The notes: generated by a model from the letters alone, not told the origin. A DNA stretch of 64,000 nucleotides from Actinopolymorpha cephalotaxi (GCF_013408535.1 NZ_JACBZA010000001.1:4982850-5046849), one strand, 5' to 3'. Positions 40,838-49,294 are shown, numbered from the stretch's first letter. Program-made: numbers and translations.

Positions 40838-40857
40838 GAACCGATCCGGCCAGTACG

Positions 40858-41613
40858 TCAGAACCGGGCCTTGCCCCGGCCGCCGTACCGCGCGTTCGGT
40901 GCCTCCAGCATGGCCCGCTGCCGCTCGGTCAGGTCGGGGTAGTCGTCGGCGTCGTAGTAGCCCGCCGACCACGACACCGCCGGCGGGCTGTACTTGTAGA
41001 ACGCCGTCCGCCGCTCGTCCGCGCCCCGCCAGGGCAGCGTCCCGTGCACCATCGCCTCGGTGAACACGACAGCCGTGCCGGCCGGCCCGGTGACCCGGCG
41101 TACGCAGGGATGCTGGTCGGCCAGCTGCTTCCATTCGCCCGGGAACGGGAACGCGCTCTTGTGGCTGCCCGGCACGCAGGCGAACCCGCCGTCGTCGGGC
41201 CCGACGTCCTTGAGGTTGAAGCCGACCGCGACCAGGCCGCTGCGGATCCGGCCGTCGGGGGTGACCGTGTAGTACTCCGACGCACGGAACGGCACCGCGC
41301 CACCGTGCAGGACCGTACCGATCGGGCCGTCTCCGGACCGGATGATGTCGGCGTAGGTGTGGTCGAGGCGGAAGTCGGACCCGAGAACGTCGTCGAGCAC
41401 GTCCACCACCGGCGGCAGGTCCATCAGCGTCCGGAACGCCTCGTCGCGCCCCAGCAGATCACCGAACCTGTGGGTCCGCATGTCCGGCTCGGTCTCCCGC
41501 TCGGCCATCTCGTCGAGCTGGGCGTTCAGGCGTTGCAGCAGGTCGGCCGGAATGGCGTCGGGAATCGTGAGGTAGCCCTGCAGGTCGAACAGGTAACGGT
41601 CCTGGTCGTTCAC
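40858..41613 (-). CDS. PhyH family protein with an HxG iron-site motif
   Basis: The 251-residue protein is homologous to phytanoyl-CoA dioxygenases: G-F-N-L-K-D-V-G-P-D-D-G-G-F-A-C-V-P-G-S-H-K, the distal His190 in A-M-V-H-G-T-L-P, and the likely 2-oxoglutarate-binding Arg201/202. The first metal motif reads L-H103-G-G105, so Gly stands where the usual Asp would be (HxD). The same change is seen in non-haem iron halogenases, but the L-H-G-G subgroup of PhyH proteins is large and mostly uncharacterised. GTG 41613 follows a GGAGG site. It is divergent from the DinB gene; no biosynthetic genes adjoin it. Confidence 0.85.
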   Translation of the reverse strand: MNDQDRYLFDLQGYLTIPDAIPADLLQRLNAQLDEMAERETEPDMRTHRFGDLLGRDEAFRTLMDLPPVVDVLDDVLGSDFRLDHTYADIIRSGDGPIGTVLHGGAVPFRASEYYTVTPDGRIRSGLVAVGFNLKDVGPDDGGFACVPGSHKSAFPFPGEWKQLADQHPCVRRVTGPAGTAVVFTEAMVHGTLPWRGADERRTAFYKYSPPAVSWSAGYYDADDYPDLTERQRAMLEAPNARYGGRGKARF

Positions 41614-41810
41614 GTGTCCTCCGTGGACGGTTGCGAGTGCACCGCCGACCGATTGTTCCATCGGGCACCGACGCGTGGCCCCGCCCCCGGTGGCCACATC
41701 CCGCCGTTCCGCAGCCAAGGCGGACAGGTCTCGCGGCGGCTGGGCCTCGCGGGGTTTGCCGGGCCGCTGCCGGAGCACGACAGTTAGCACAGCACACAGC
41801 ACCACCCAGA

Positions 41811-41850
41811 CAGCACGAACCAGGCAGCACAACCAGGCAGCACGAAGCAG
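41811..41850. repeat. 13/14-bp direct repeats upstream of the DinB gene
   Basis: Three units built on CAGCACGAACCAGG lie head to tail (41811-41824, 41825-41837, 41838-41850). Shorter CAGCAC fragments extend upstream to about 41780. They fall in the divergent PhyH/DinB gap and just upstream of the GGAGGAG ribosome site, so they would be in the 5' leader or promoter. Confidence 0.7.
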
Positions 41851-41874
41851 ACCGACGACCGGAGGAGTGACCGG

Positions 41875-42387
41875 ATGTCCAGTTCGGAATTGCTGGTGGA
41901 CGCGTTCGACCGGGTCCGCGAGACGGTTCACCAGGCCGTGGAGGGCCTGTCCGCCGAGCAGCTCGCGTTCCGCGTGGACGACGAAGCGAACTCGATCGCC
42001 TGGCTGGTCTGGCACCTGACCCGGGTGCAGGACGACCACATCGCCGACGCCGCGGGAACCGAACAGGTCTGGACCGCCGACAGCTGGTTCGAGCGCTTCG
42101 ACCTGCCCTTCGAGCCGTCCGCCACGGGGTACGGCAACAGCCCGAAGGAGGTCGCGCAGGTGCGGGTCGAGTCGGCCGACCTGCTGACGGGGTACTACGA
42201 CGCCGTCCACCAGGCGACCGTCGCCTACGTCGGCGGACTCGGCGACGATGACCTTCCGCGCGTGGTGGACGAGGCCTGGGATCCGCCGGTGACCCTTGCC
42301 GTACGGCTGGTCAGCGTGATCAACGACGACCTTCAGCACGCCGGCCAGGCCGCGTTCATCCGCGGTGTGGCCGAACGCCGTAGCTGA
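41875..42387 (+). CDS. DinB superfamily protein (DUF664-like)
   Basis: The 170-residue helical-bundle protein has the DinB metal-binding pattern: W-L-V-W-H-L-T-R-V-Q-D-D-H in the second helix and L-Q-H-A-G-Q-A-A-F-I-R-G in the fourth. The family includes mycothiol- or bacillithiol-dependent S-transferases. GGAGGAG lies upstream of ATG 41875. Its 3' end overlaps the convergent MFS gene by 32 bp. The thiol substrate is likely mycothiol, by inference from the taxonomic group. Confidence 0.88.
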   Translation: MSSSELLVDAFDRVRETVHQAVEGLSAEQLAFRVDDEANSIAWLVWHLTRVQDDHIADAAGTEQVWTADSWFERFDLPFEPSATGYGNSPKEVAQVRVESADLLTGYYDAVHQATVAYVGGLGDDDLPRVVDEAWDPPVTLAVRLVSVINDDLQHAGQAAFIRGVAERRS

Positions 42388-43654
42388 GCCGCCGCCCGAA
42401 CGGCCGCCAGGCGACCGCGGTCAGCACCGCCATCGCCACCGCGGACAGCCAGAAGGGTCCGGCGAGACCCCGCCAGGCGGCGATCGGGCCGCCGACCAGC
42501 GCGCCGAGGGCGCTGCCGCCGACCGAGAACATCCGGAAGGCGCCCTGCACCCGGCCGCGCAGCTCCTCGGGCACGGCGCGCTGGCGCAGGGTCACGGTCA
42601 CCGCGCCCCAGATCGAGCTGTGCACCCCGAACGCCACCAGGACCGGGCCGGCCATCCACGCGGTGGTGGCCAGGGCCAGGCCCACGTGCGTCAGCGTCTC
42701 GACCAGCAGGCCGGTGCGCAGCAGAACCGAGTTGCTCCACCGTGCCTGCAGCCTGGGTGCGACGAGCGCACCCAGCAGGCCACCGACGGCGATGGCGGTC
42801 GCCAGCAGGCCGTAGCCGAACTCGTTCAGGCCGAGACGCTCACGGCTGTAGAGCACCAGGATCGAGAATCCGGCCATCAGAGTGACGTTCATCAGGCACA
42901 GGGCGACCATCAGCATCCGGATGGTGGGCTCCCGCCACAGCCAGCGGATGCCGTCGGCGATGTCGGTACGGATGGTCCGGCGTGACACCGCTGCCAACGG
43001 CCCGGTCACCGGCCCGGTCACCGGCCCGGTCACCGGCCCGGGCACAGGCCTACGTCCCGCGCTCCGCATCGTGGCCACCAGCGCCGCCGCCCCGACGAAC
43101 GTCGCGGCGTTCACCCCGAACGGCAACGCCGCCGCCGTCGCGAACAACACGGCACCGAGCGGTGGCGCGGCGAGCTGGTTGACCAGCAGGAACACGCTCT
43201 GCAGGTAGGAGTTGGCACGCGGTAGGTCGACCGAGGACACCACCGCCGGGACCATCGTGGAGGAGGCGTTGTCACCGAGCGTCTCGCACGTTCCGATCAG
43301 GAACCCAGCCGTGTAGATGACCGCGATGGTCGCCTCGCCGCGCCAGACGGCGACCGCCAGAGCGGCGACGACCAGACCCCGGACGAGGTTGACCACGACG
43401 ATCAGCCGGCGCCGGTCGAGCCGGTCGACGAAGACACCGCTTACCACGGAGAAGAGCAGCCACGGCACCTGCTGGGCGAACACCGCCAGCCCGACGAGCG
43501 TCGGGTTCGTGGTGACCGAGGCGACCAGGAGCGGCGCGGCGGTGGCCGCGATGCCGTCGCCGATGTTCGAGACCGTGGTGGCGGCCAGCAGGGTGTGGAA
43601 GTCCCGCCCGAGCCCGGCGTGCCGTGGCGTGCGGCGCCACCGCCGTCCCCTCAC
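42356..43654 (-). CDS. MFS transporter (enterobactin exporter EntS-like/MFS_3)
   Basis: The 432-residue protein has twelve predicted helices. L-L-A-A-T-T-V-S-N-I-G-D-G-I-A and V-F-V-D-R-L-D-R-R-R-L-I-V-V-V-N match the MFS_3 (macrolide-efflux/EntS-like) group, which exports drugs or siderophores. The central cytoplasmic loop contains four tandem P-V-T-G units, encoded by a 12-bp repeat near 43005-43048. GTG 43654 is the only plausible start before the upstream gene. The TspO-like gene lies 59 bp upstream on the same strand. Confidence 0.88.
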   Translation of the reverse strand: MRGRRWRRTPRHAGLGRDFHTLLAATTVSNIGDGIAATAAPLLVASVTTNPTLVGLAVFAQQVPWLLFSVVSGVFVDRLDRRRLIVVVNLVRGLVVAALAVAVWRGEATIAVIYTAGFLIGTCETLGDNASSTMVPAVVSSVDLPRANSYLQSVFLLVNQLAAPPLGAVLFATAAALPFGVNAATFVGAAALVATMRSAGRRPVPGPVTGPVTGPVTGPLAAVSRRTIRTDIADGIRWLWREPTIRMLMVALCLMNVTLMAGFSILVLYSRERLGLNEFGYGLLATAIAVGGLLGALVAPRLQARWSNSVLLRTGLLVETLTHVGLALATTAWMAGPVLVAFGVHSSIWGAVTVTLRQRAVPEELRGRVQGAFRMFSVGGSALGALVGGPIAAWRGLAGPFWLSAVAMAVLTAVAWRPFGRRLSYGVRPHRG

Positions 43655-43713
43655 CTGTGCGTCACCGGCGTCAGCCGTACCCGTTGTCGTGCGGACGTGC
43701 GCGGAGGCCGGCC

Positions 43714-44514
43714 TCAGCCGAACGCGGCGGCGACGGGCACGCGGTCCCTGCGGATCCGCACGGCCCCGGCCACCACCACGACCACGGCGGCGACCACCGC
43801 GCAGGCGGTCACGGGCACTCCCGCGCCGGCCAGCGCGATCCAGGTCAGCGCCCACACCACGGCTGCCGCGAACGGCACCACCGCCCGCGCGGCGCGCACG
43901 ATCAGCACCGCGATCGCGGCGGTGACGAGCAGCACGACCGACCCCGCGGCGACCGCGCCCGGGCCCGACCCCGGCAACCCGGCCGCCGCACCGGTGGAGG
44001 CCGCGCCGACCACCGTCGCGACGCTCACCCAGCCGGCGTAGAGCATCACCGGACCGTAGAAGAAGAGCCGGTCCCGCCACGACCGTGCGGGCATCCCGGA
44101 CAGCCGGTGCAGGACGACCGCGAGGCAGGCCAGCAGGGCGACGATGACGACCTGAGCGAGGTAGACCAGGCGCGCGCTGTAGACGAAAACCCAGCCGGCG
44201 TTGAGGATCGCGGCGGCGACCAGCCACCAGCCCGTACGCCGGTGCAGCTCGCGGACCTGCTGGCGCGGCAGCACCTGGTAGATGGCCAGCGCCAGAATGC
44301 CGAGGTAGATCAGCGACCAGATGCCGAACGCCGCGCCGCCGGGCAGGATCGGGGTGTCGTTGGCGCGGGCGACCGTGCCGACGGACTCACCGATCGCGCC
44401 GGTCCCGCCCAGTGACCCCACCACGAGCTGTCCCACCGCGGTGAGCAGGACCGCCGCCGCACGCAGCAGGTCGGTCGTCGCCGGCTTCGCGCCCTCGGCT
44501 CGTTCGGTCGACAC
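43714..44514 (-). CDS. TspO/MBR-related tryptophan-rich sensory protein
   Basis: The 266-residue membrane protein has about eight helices and the signature F-G-I-W-S-L-I-Y-L-G-I-L-A-L-A-I-Y-Q. This marks the longer relatives of TspO (benzodiazepine-receptor family), found in many actinobacteria. Tetrapyrrole binding is known for true TspO but is unproven for this long form. GTG 44514 has GGGGGTGG upstream. It may be co-transcribed with the MFS gene downstream. Confidence 0.85.
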   Translation of the reverse strand: MSTERAEGAKPATTDLLRAAAVLLTAVGQLVVGSLGGTGAIGESVGTVARANDTPILPGGAAFGIWSLIYLGILALAIYQVLPRQQVRELHRRTGWWLVAAAILNAGWVFVYSARLVYLAQVVIVALLACLAVVLHRLSGMPARSWRDRLFFYGPVMLYAGWVSVATVVGAASTGAAAGLPGSGPGAVAAGSVVLLVTAAIAVLIVRAARAVVPFAAAVVWALTWIALAGAGVPVTACAVVAAVVVVVAGAVRIRRDRVPVAAAFG

Positions 44515-44713
44515 CGGACCACCCCCGTCAAGTCTGTCCTGTCAAGGCTGCCTTGCCAGGCCGCCGTTCGGTCGTACGCGTCGATGAGGGCCTGCGTGCC
44601 GGCCACCTCCGACCGTAGCCGTTGCCCGGTGAACACCCAAGCCGACGGGCAGCCGGCACGGGGCCGGACAGCCTCACGGACTCCGGCTGACAGGCCGGCC
44701 CCGACCGGTGAGG

Positions 44714-45349
44714 TCAGTGTTCGGCGCCGCGGTCGATGCCCAGGGTCGCCATCAGATCCTCGTGCAGCTGGAACCAGACCCGGTGACAGGAGTCGACGTG
44801 GGTGCGGTCGACCCAGTCGTGCTCGCCGTGCCAGGCGCGCCGGAGCGCGGCGGCGAAGCGCGAGTCGTAGCCGGTGAACCTGGCGAGCACGCCGGTGAGC
44901 CGGTCCACCAGCGGGACCATCGCGCGGTGCAGGGCGGCGAGTTCGTCGAGGATCCGCGCGTCCCGGTCCGGGTCGGTGTGCTCGTTGGTCGCGAGGGTGG
45001 CGCCGCCGGAGGGGGCGAGTTGCCACTCGGTGCAGGCCCGCAGAAGACGTGCGTTCAGTGGCAGGAACTCCCGGTAGGTCGATCCGATCACGTCGTCCGG
45101 GTCGGCGACGGCGCGTTCCCGAGCGAGCTGTCTTTCGTTCTCGGCCCTGCCGTCGCCGGTCAGGGACCATCCGCCGAGATCGGCGAAGGCAGTGTGCTGC
45201 ACCCAGTCACGCTCCTGCGCCACGGCCAGGGTGCGTGCCGTGTCCGCCGGGTCGAGGGCGAACCGTCCGGCGACCTCGACCGTGTCGGCGAACCCGAGCA
45301 GGCGTACTCCATGGAGTACGAGGAGTTCCGGCGAGGAGTGCCGCGTCAT
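44714..45349 (-). CDS. Winged-helix-like regulatory protein paired with HTH protein
   Basis: The 211-residue protein starts H-S-S-P-E-L-L-V-L-H-G-V-R-L-L-G-F-A-D-T, then a helix-turn-helix-like region (V-A-G-R-F-A-L-D-P-A-D-T-A-R-T-L-A-V-A-Q-E) and G-G-W-S-L-T-G-D-G-R-A-E-N-E-R. The rest is helical with F-L-P-L-N-A-R-L-L-R-A-C-T-E-W-Q. I recall similar proteins next to PEP/pyruvate dikinase-like genes in actinobacteria, which is what is seen here. It overlaps the upstream HTH gene by 4 bp (ATGA). Role inferred: regulator of, or partner to, the divergent PEP enzyme. Confidence 0.65.
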   Translation of the reverse strand: MTRHSSPELLVLHGVRLLGFADTVEVAGRFALDPADTARTLAVAQERDWVQHTAFADLGGWSLTGDGRAENERQLARERAVADPDDVIGSTYREFLPLNARLLRACTEWQLAPSGGATLATNEHTDPDRDARILDELAALHRAMVPLVDRLTGVLARFTGYDSRFAAALRRAWHGEHDWVDRTHVDSCHRVWFQLHEDLMATLGIDRGAEH

Positions 45350-45741
45350 GGCCGATCGTCCCGCTTGGCGTTGAGCCGGCCGAAGTGCTGCTGGCAGGCC
45401 TGTGGCGACCGGAACCCCATGGCGTCGGCGATCTGGGCCCACGTCAGTCCGGCGCTCCTGGCGCTGAACAGCAGGCCCGCCTCCACGCCCTCGATCTCGG
45501 CCCGCGCGGCTGGCATCAGCGCGAGCGCGCTCAGCAGGTCGTCCGGATCCAGGTCGGCCGATCGCCAGACCGCGAACTGCACGAGGTCGACAGCGGAAGG
45601 TGGTACGGGGGCAGGCCTCCACGGGGGCGGGCTCAGGTCGTCGGCGCCGGCTGCGAGCAGGCGCTGCCGTGCGTCCCGTTCGCGGTGCATCCCGGCGTGG
45701 CCACCGGCCGAGGTGCGGCTCGGGTCGTGCTTGCGTTCCAT
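45346..45741 (-). CDS. Helix-turn-helix DNA-binding protein
   Basis: The 131-residue protein has an unstructured, Arg/Pro-rich start and a C-terminal helix-turn-helix: L-F-S-A-R-S-A-G-L-T-W-A-Q-I-A-D-A-M-G-F-R-S-P-Q-A-C-Q-Q-H-F-G-R-L (about 90-123). This resembles the DNA-binding module of other small actinobacterial regulators. It is the first gene of a two-gene operon and starts just beside a duplicated palindrome (45760-45786), so autoregulation is likely. The start ATG 45741 is chosen because longer forms would run through that palindrome. Confidence 0.7.
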   Translation of the reverse strand: MERKHDPSRTSAGGHAGMHRERDARQRLLAAGADDLSPPPWRPAPVPPSAVDLVQFAVWRSADLDPDDLLSALALMPAARAEIEGVEAGLLFSARSAGLTWAQIADAMGFRSPQACQQHFGRLNAKRDDRP

Positions 45742-45759
45742 GCGGCCATCCTGAACAAT

Positions 45760-45786
45760 CAACACAATGTTGTCAACAAAATGTTG
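45760..45786. promoter_or_regulatory. Duplicated palindromic operator
   Basis: Two copies of CAACA-N3-TGTTG (45760-45772 and 45774-45786) lie head to tail with a 14-bp period. The second copy extends to a 7-bp-arm repeat, TGTCAAC-N5-GTTGACA (45771-45789). The region is sharply AT-rich and lies between the divergent HTH and PEP-enzyme genes. Confidence 0.75.
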
Positions 45787-45869
45787 ACAGGGCTGTCTTC
45801 GTGGACAACGAGCGCTGACTGACAACCGGCAGACAACGGCCCGGCCGACGGAACGGTGCGGAGAGGACG

Positions 45870-47099
45870 ATGCGTGTGATCACCTCACTGGCCGCAGCCA
45901 CCCCGGACACATGCGGTGCGAAAGCGGCAACCCTCGCGACGCTTCTCCGGCACGGTTTCCCCGTCCCCGACGGCTTCGTCGTGACCTTCGACGCGTACCG
46001 AGCCGCGCGCGCCGCGGCACCGGAGCAGGCTCGTCCGGACGGTCGTGGTGGTGGTGGTGGTGAGTGGACGATGCCGGACCTGCTGGCGGAGCACGTGTCG
46101 CGGAAGCTCACGGAGCTGGGCGATCCGCCGGTGGCGGTGCGTTCGTCGGCCGCGAACGAGGACGGCCGTGCGGCCTCCGCCGCCGGGCAGTACGAAACCG
46201 TCCTGGCCGTACGCGGCACCCGCGCGGTGCTGGATGCCGTCGCCACGTGCTGGCGTTCTGCCGGCTCGGATCGGGTGGCCGGCTACCGGGGGCGCTTCCA
46301 CCCGTCGTACGAGCCGGACGAACCCGGCGGCGTCCCGATGGCGGTGCTGGTGCAGCGGCTGGTGGAAGCGGAGATGTCCGGGGTGATGTTCACCCCCGAC
46401 CGGACGCGGACGAGTACGCGGATCGAAGCAGCCTGGGGGCTCGGACCCAGCGTGGCCGACGGAACGCTCACCCCCGACAGCTACGAGGTCGGCGCGACCT
46501 GGCGGATCACTCGTCTCACTCCGGACAAGCCGACCCGGCTCGACCGTGACGGAGCCGGCGTCGCCCGCCGCCCCGTCCCGGAATCCCAGCGCGGGCGCGG
46601 CGTACTGGACGACCCCACCGTGGCCGAGCTCGCCGCGGTCGGCCACCGGATCGCCGACGTGCTCGGCGTTCCCCAGGACGTCGAATGGGCGATCGCGGCC
46701 GGCCGCGTCTGGATTGTCCAGGCCCGCCCAATCACCGCACCGCTCCCCGGTCTACCCGGCGGCACACCCACGACCTCGACCTTGGCGGGGATTCCCGGCA
46801 GCCTCGGCACCGCGACGGGACCGGCGCGGATCCTGCGCGGCCCTTCGGACTTCTCTCGCACCCAGCCGGGCGACGTCGTCGTCTGCCGCTACACCGACCC
46901 GGCCTGGACGCCGTTGTTCCGGATCGCGGCCGCTGTCGTCACCGAGACCGGAGGGGCACTCTCCCACGCCGCGATCGTCGCCCGCGAGTACGCCATCCCC
47001 GCCGTGCTCGGCGTACCCGACGCCACGACCAGAATCCTTGACGGTGAACTCCTCACCGTCGACGGCACCGCGGGCGTCGTCACACCCGTACGTCACTGA
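45870..47099 (+). CDS. Short PEP-utilising enzyme (PEP synthase/rifampin-phosphotransferase-like)
   Basis: The 409-residue protein joins two domains of the PEP synthase superfamily. Residues 10-290 form the ATP-grasp/PPDK N-terminal domain (C-G-A-K-A-A-T-L-A, P-V-A-V-R-S-S-A-A-N-E-D, M-S-G-V-M-F-T, V-E-W-A-I). Residues 310-409 form the swivelling phosphohistidine domain with T-E-T-G-G-A-L-S-H366-A-A-I-V-A-R-E-Y. It lacks the PEP-binding barrel of PEP synthase and the middle domain of rifampin phosphotransferase. It may phosphorylate a small acceptor or act with a partner. The divergent regulator pair and the operator between them suggest induced expression. Confidence 0.85.
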   Translation: MRVITSLAAATPDTCGAKAATLATLLRHGFPVPDGFVVTFDAYRAARAAAPEQARPDGRGGGGGEWTMPDLLAEHVSRKLTELGDPPVAVRSSAANEDGRAASAAGQYETVLAVRGTRAVLDAVATCWRSAGSDRVAGYRGRFHPSYEPDEPGGVPMAVLVQRLVEAEMSGVMFTPDRTRTSTRIEAAWGLGPSVADGTLTPDSYEVGATWRITRLTPDKPTRLDRDGAGVARRPVPESQRGRGVLDDPTVAELAAVGHRIADVLGVPQDVEWAIAAGRVWIVQARPITAPLPGLPGGTPTTSTLAGIPGSLGTATGPARILRGPSDFSRTQPGDVVVCRYTDPAWTPLFRIAAAVVTETGGALSHAAIVAREYAIPAVLGVPDATTRILDGELLTVDGTAGVVTPVRH

Positions 47100-47560
47100 A
47101 GGGAGTTCGCCTGTGTACGCAGGCGGTCCGCGAGCCGCAGCGCGAACGCGTCGCGTTCGTGCGCACTCACCTCGTCGGCCTCGTCGCGCCCGATCAGACC
47201 GAAGACCTTCGGGCCGCGAAGGGCAGGGTCGAGGTCGACAGGACGTGGTACGACGTGGAAGTGCAGGTGGAATCCGGGTGCCTCGCCGAACTCCGCGACG
47301 TACGTCCTGGGCGTCCCCAGCTCCGCCGCCAGCGCCCGCGCCAACCGGAGCTGCCATGTGCCCAGGCCGGCCGCCTCCTCAGCGGTCAGGTCGGCCAGCT
47401 CCATGACGTGCCGGCGCGGCACCAGAACCAGCCAGCCGAGCAGTCCGCTGCCGGTGGCGTGCACGACGCGCCAGTGGTCGTCGTGGCCGACCACCTCCCG
47501 CGGCGGCAGCCGGTCGAACTCCGCCTCGCGATCGCAGGGGTAGCAGTCGCCCGGGCTCAC
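47093..47560 (-). CDS. HIT family protein
   Basis: The 155-residue protein has the histidine triad H-L-H-F-H-V-V-P-R (about 96-104) and an N-terminal C-Y-P-C-D-R pair typical of HIT proteins that bind zinc. HIT enzymes hydrolyse or transfer nucleoside phosphates (AMP-lysine, Ap4A and others). GTG 47560 overlaps the stop of the upstream DinB-like gene (GTGA), so the two are translationally coupled. Its 3' end overlaps the convergent PEP-enzyme gene by 7 bp. Confidence 0.92.
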   Translation of the reverse strand: MSPGDCYPCDREAEFDRLPPREVVGHDDHWRVVHATGSGLLGWLVLVPRRHVMELADLTAEEAAGLGTWQLRLARALAAELGTPRTYVAEFGEAPGFHLHFHVVPRPVDLDPALRGPKVFGLIGRDEADEVSAHERDAFALRLADRLRTQANSLQ

Positions 47561-48153
47561 GCGGACCAGTTCGGGTCGCGGCCGCTGAGACCGAGTGCCT
47601 GGTCGAACAACGGGGCGCCGGCCGGGACGTCCACCACCGCGCCGAACAGCCCCTCCCGGTTGGCCAGCTGCTCGGAGGAGGCCGACATCGAGGTGAACTC
47701 GAACACCACCTTCGCGCTCTCCTCGTCGACGTCGAACGGCTGGCCGGTCGCGCGGGCGAGGTCCCAGCCGTGCAGCACGACCTCCTCCAGCGACACCATG
47801 CCGGCGACCTGGGCGGGAAGGGTGAGGCCGCCGGCCTGCGTCTGCCCCTCGTAGGCGTCGGGGTCGGCCCAGGCCGTGGTGAGTTCCTCCAGCTGTCGCG
47901 GGATGGTTTCCCGCCAGTCCGCCGGAAGGTTGTCGACCGAGAACTGCGCGGCGCCTCCTGCGATGTCACTACCTGGCGGTGACTTGCGCGCGGCGGCGGC
48001 GAACGCGATCGACAGGCCGCGGATGTGGTCGAGCAGGTCGCCTACGGTGTAGGCCTCGCACGGAGTGCGCGCCCGCAGTTGGTCGTCGCGGACCCCGCTC
48101 ACCAGCGCGGAAAGCCGGCGGGTCGCCGGGCCGAGGTCGTACACACCGTTCAC
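47557..48153 (-). CDS. TIGR03086-type (mycothiol-dependent DinB-like) protein
   Basis: The 198-residue protein matches the TIGR03086/maleylpyruvate-isomerase N-terminal group: L-V-S-G-V-R-D-D-Q-L-R-A-R-T-P-C, V-G-D-L-L-D-H-I-R-G and V-V-L-H-G-W-D-L-A-R-A-T-G. Conserved His and Asp residues bind a divalent metal in a four-helix bundle. Some relatives are mycothiol-dependent isomerases; most are uncharacterised. GTG 48153 follows GGGGAGG. It forms a coupled pair with the HIT gene, a pairing with no known meaning. Confidence 0.88.
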   Translation of the reverse strand: MNGVYDLGPATRRLSALVSGVRDDQLRARTPCEAYTVGDLLDHIRGLSIAFAAAARKSPPGSDIAGGAAQFSVDNLPADWRETIPRQLEELTTAWADPDAYEGQTQAGGLTLPAQVAGMVSLEEVVLHGWDLARATGQPFDVDEESAKVVFEFTSMSASSEQLANREGLFGAVVDVPAGAPLFDQALGLSGRDPNWSA

Positions 48154-48256
48154 GTGGGCCTCCCCGAAGGTCGTGTGGGGCGTACGCACCCGTTGTCGTA
48201 CCCACCACGTCGTACACACCCTGCCCAACCGGCCCGGCGATGTCCACGCCCCGCGC

Positions 48257-49195
48257 TCAGCAGATCAGGCCGCGCTTCGCCTCCGGGCCGTGGCCGACGG
48301 GCGCCTCGCCGATCCAGCGTTCGTCGACGGGTTCGGACGCGAGCTGGTACCGCGAGTCCGACGACAGCCGGATCCGGTTCGAACGGTTGTCCAGGCTGGC
48401 GTGCACGAGGTAGATGCTGAACGTCAGCAGGTCACCGGCGCGGAACTGCGTGGTCAGCCAGCGGCCACCGAGTCGCTCGCGCACCTCCACCGGGTCGTCG
48501 GACAGGCTGCCGTTCCAGCGCGGCTGCTCACCGTCGGCGCCTGAGTCGGCTGCACGATCTTCGTTCGTGCAGTAGGTATCGACGTCGCGAAGGGCGTAGT
48601 CGTCGCGAATCTCGGCCCGCCGGTGCGATCCCTCCAGCACCATCAGCCCGCCCTGTTCGAAGTCCGCGTCGCCGAGCGGTACCCACGCGGTGCAGACGTC
48701 GTGGGTTCCGCGGCCCATGAAGACCACGTCCCCGTGCGGCGCCGTGCCCCGGCCCGGCGCGACCGCGCGCATCCAGGTGAAGTCGTAGTGCCGGACCGGG
48801 CCGCCCAGCAGGGACTCGTAGAAACCCAACAGCTGTTGGCCGTACAGAAGCTGGTGCAAGGCCGGGTTGTCATGGGCGAGATCGGGCTTGAACGTGAGGT
48901 TCGAGTCGGCCGGCGCGACCGCGAGGTCGGCAGGGAACGCCGGATCAGTGAACCCTTCCTCGTGCAGCCGGTCGGTCACACTCCTGCGGGCGCCGGCCAC
49001 GGCGGCCGGGTCGAAGAAGCCGGGCAGGAAGAGGTACCCGTCCTCGATCATCCGCTCCCGCAGGGCAACCGGATCGCCGAGGACGTCGGTGGAGTCGCGC
49101 AGCTGTCCCAGCGAGGTCGGCGCCGGGTCGAGTTCGCGTCCTCGTGAGGACAGGCGCGGCCAGTGCGCGGTCGGGGTCTGTGTCGGCGCGGTCAC
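48257..49195 (-). CDS. Phytanoyl-CoA dioxygenase (PhyH) family protein
   Basis: The 312-residue protein has the iron ligands H154-G-D156 (T-A-P-H-G-D-V-V) and the distal H265 in Y-L-V-H-A-S. E-D-G-Y-L-F-L-P-G-F-F-D opens the domain, and Q-G-G-L-M-V-L-E-G-S-H is the usual loop. The canonical HxD triad suggests an active 2-oxoglutarate-dependent hydroxylase. GTG 49195 is chosen because GGAAGGA then has proper spacing; ATG 49204 would sit right after it. It follows the binding-protein gene on the same strand by 109 bp, so the transporter component may import its substrate. Confidence 0.88.
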   Translation of the reverse strand: MTAPTQTPTAHWPRLSSRGRELDPAPTSLGQLRDSTDVLGDPVALRERMIEDGYLFLPGFFDPAAVAGARRSVTDRLHEEGFTDPAFPADLAVAPADSNLTFKPDLAHDNPALHQLLYGQQLLGFYESLLGGPVRHYDFTWMRAVAPGRGTAPHGDVVFMGRGTHDVCTAWVPLGDADFEQGGLMVLEGSHRRAEIRDDYALRDVDTYCTNEDRAADSGADGEQPRWNGSLSDDPVEVRERLGGRWLTTQFRAGDLLTFSIYLVHASLDNRSNRIRLSSDSRYQLASEPVDERWIGEAPVGHGPEAKRGLIC

Positions 49196-49255
49196 GGGGA
49201 CCATTCCTTCCGGGGTCGGCTCTGTGGCGTACACGTCCGAGTGCGAGCGTGTGGC

Positions 49256-49294
49256 GTGATCGTGCGGTGTGATCGTGCGGTGTGATCGTGCGGG
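49256..49294. repeat. 13-bp tandem repeat (3 units)
   Basis: Three 13-bp units (GTGATCGTGCGGT twice, then GTGATCGTGCGGG) lie between the binding-protein stop and the PhyH start. They may be slippage products or regulatory iterons for the PhyH gene. Confidence 0.8.
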
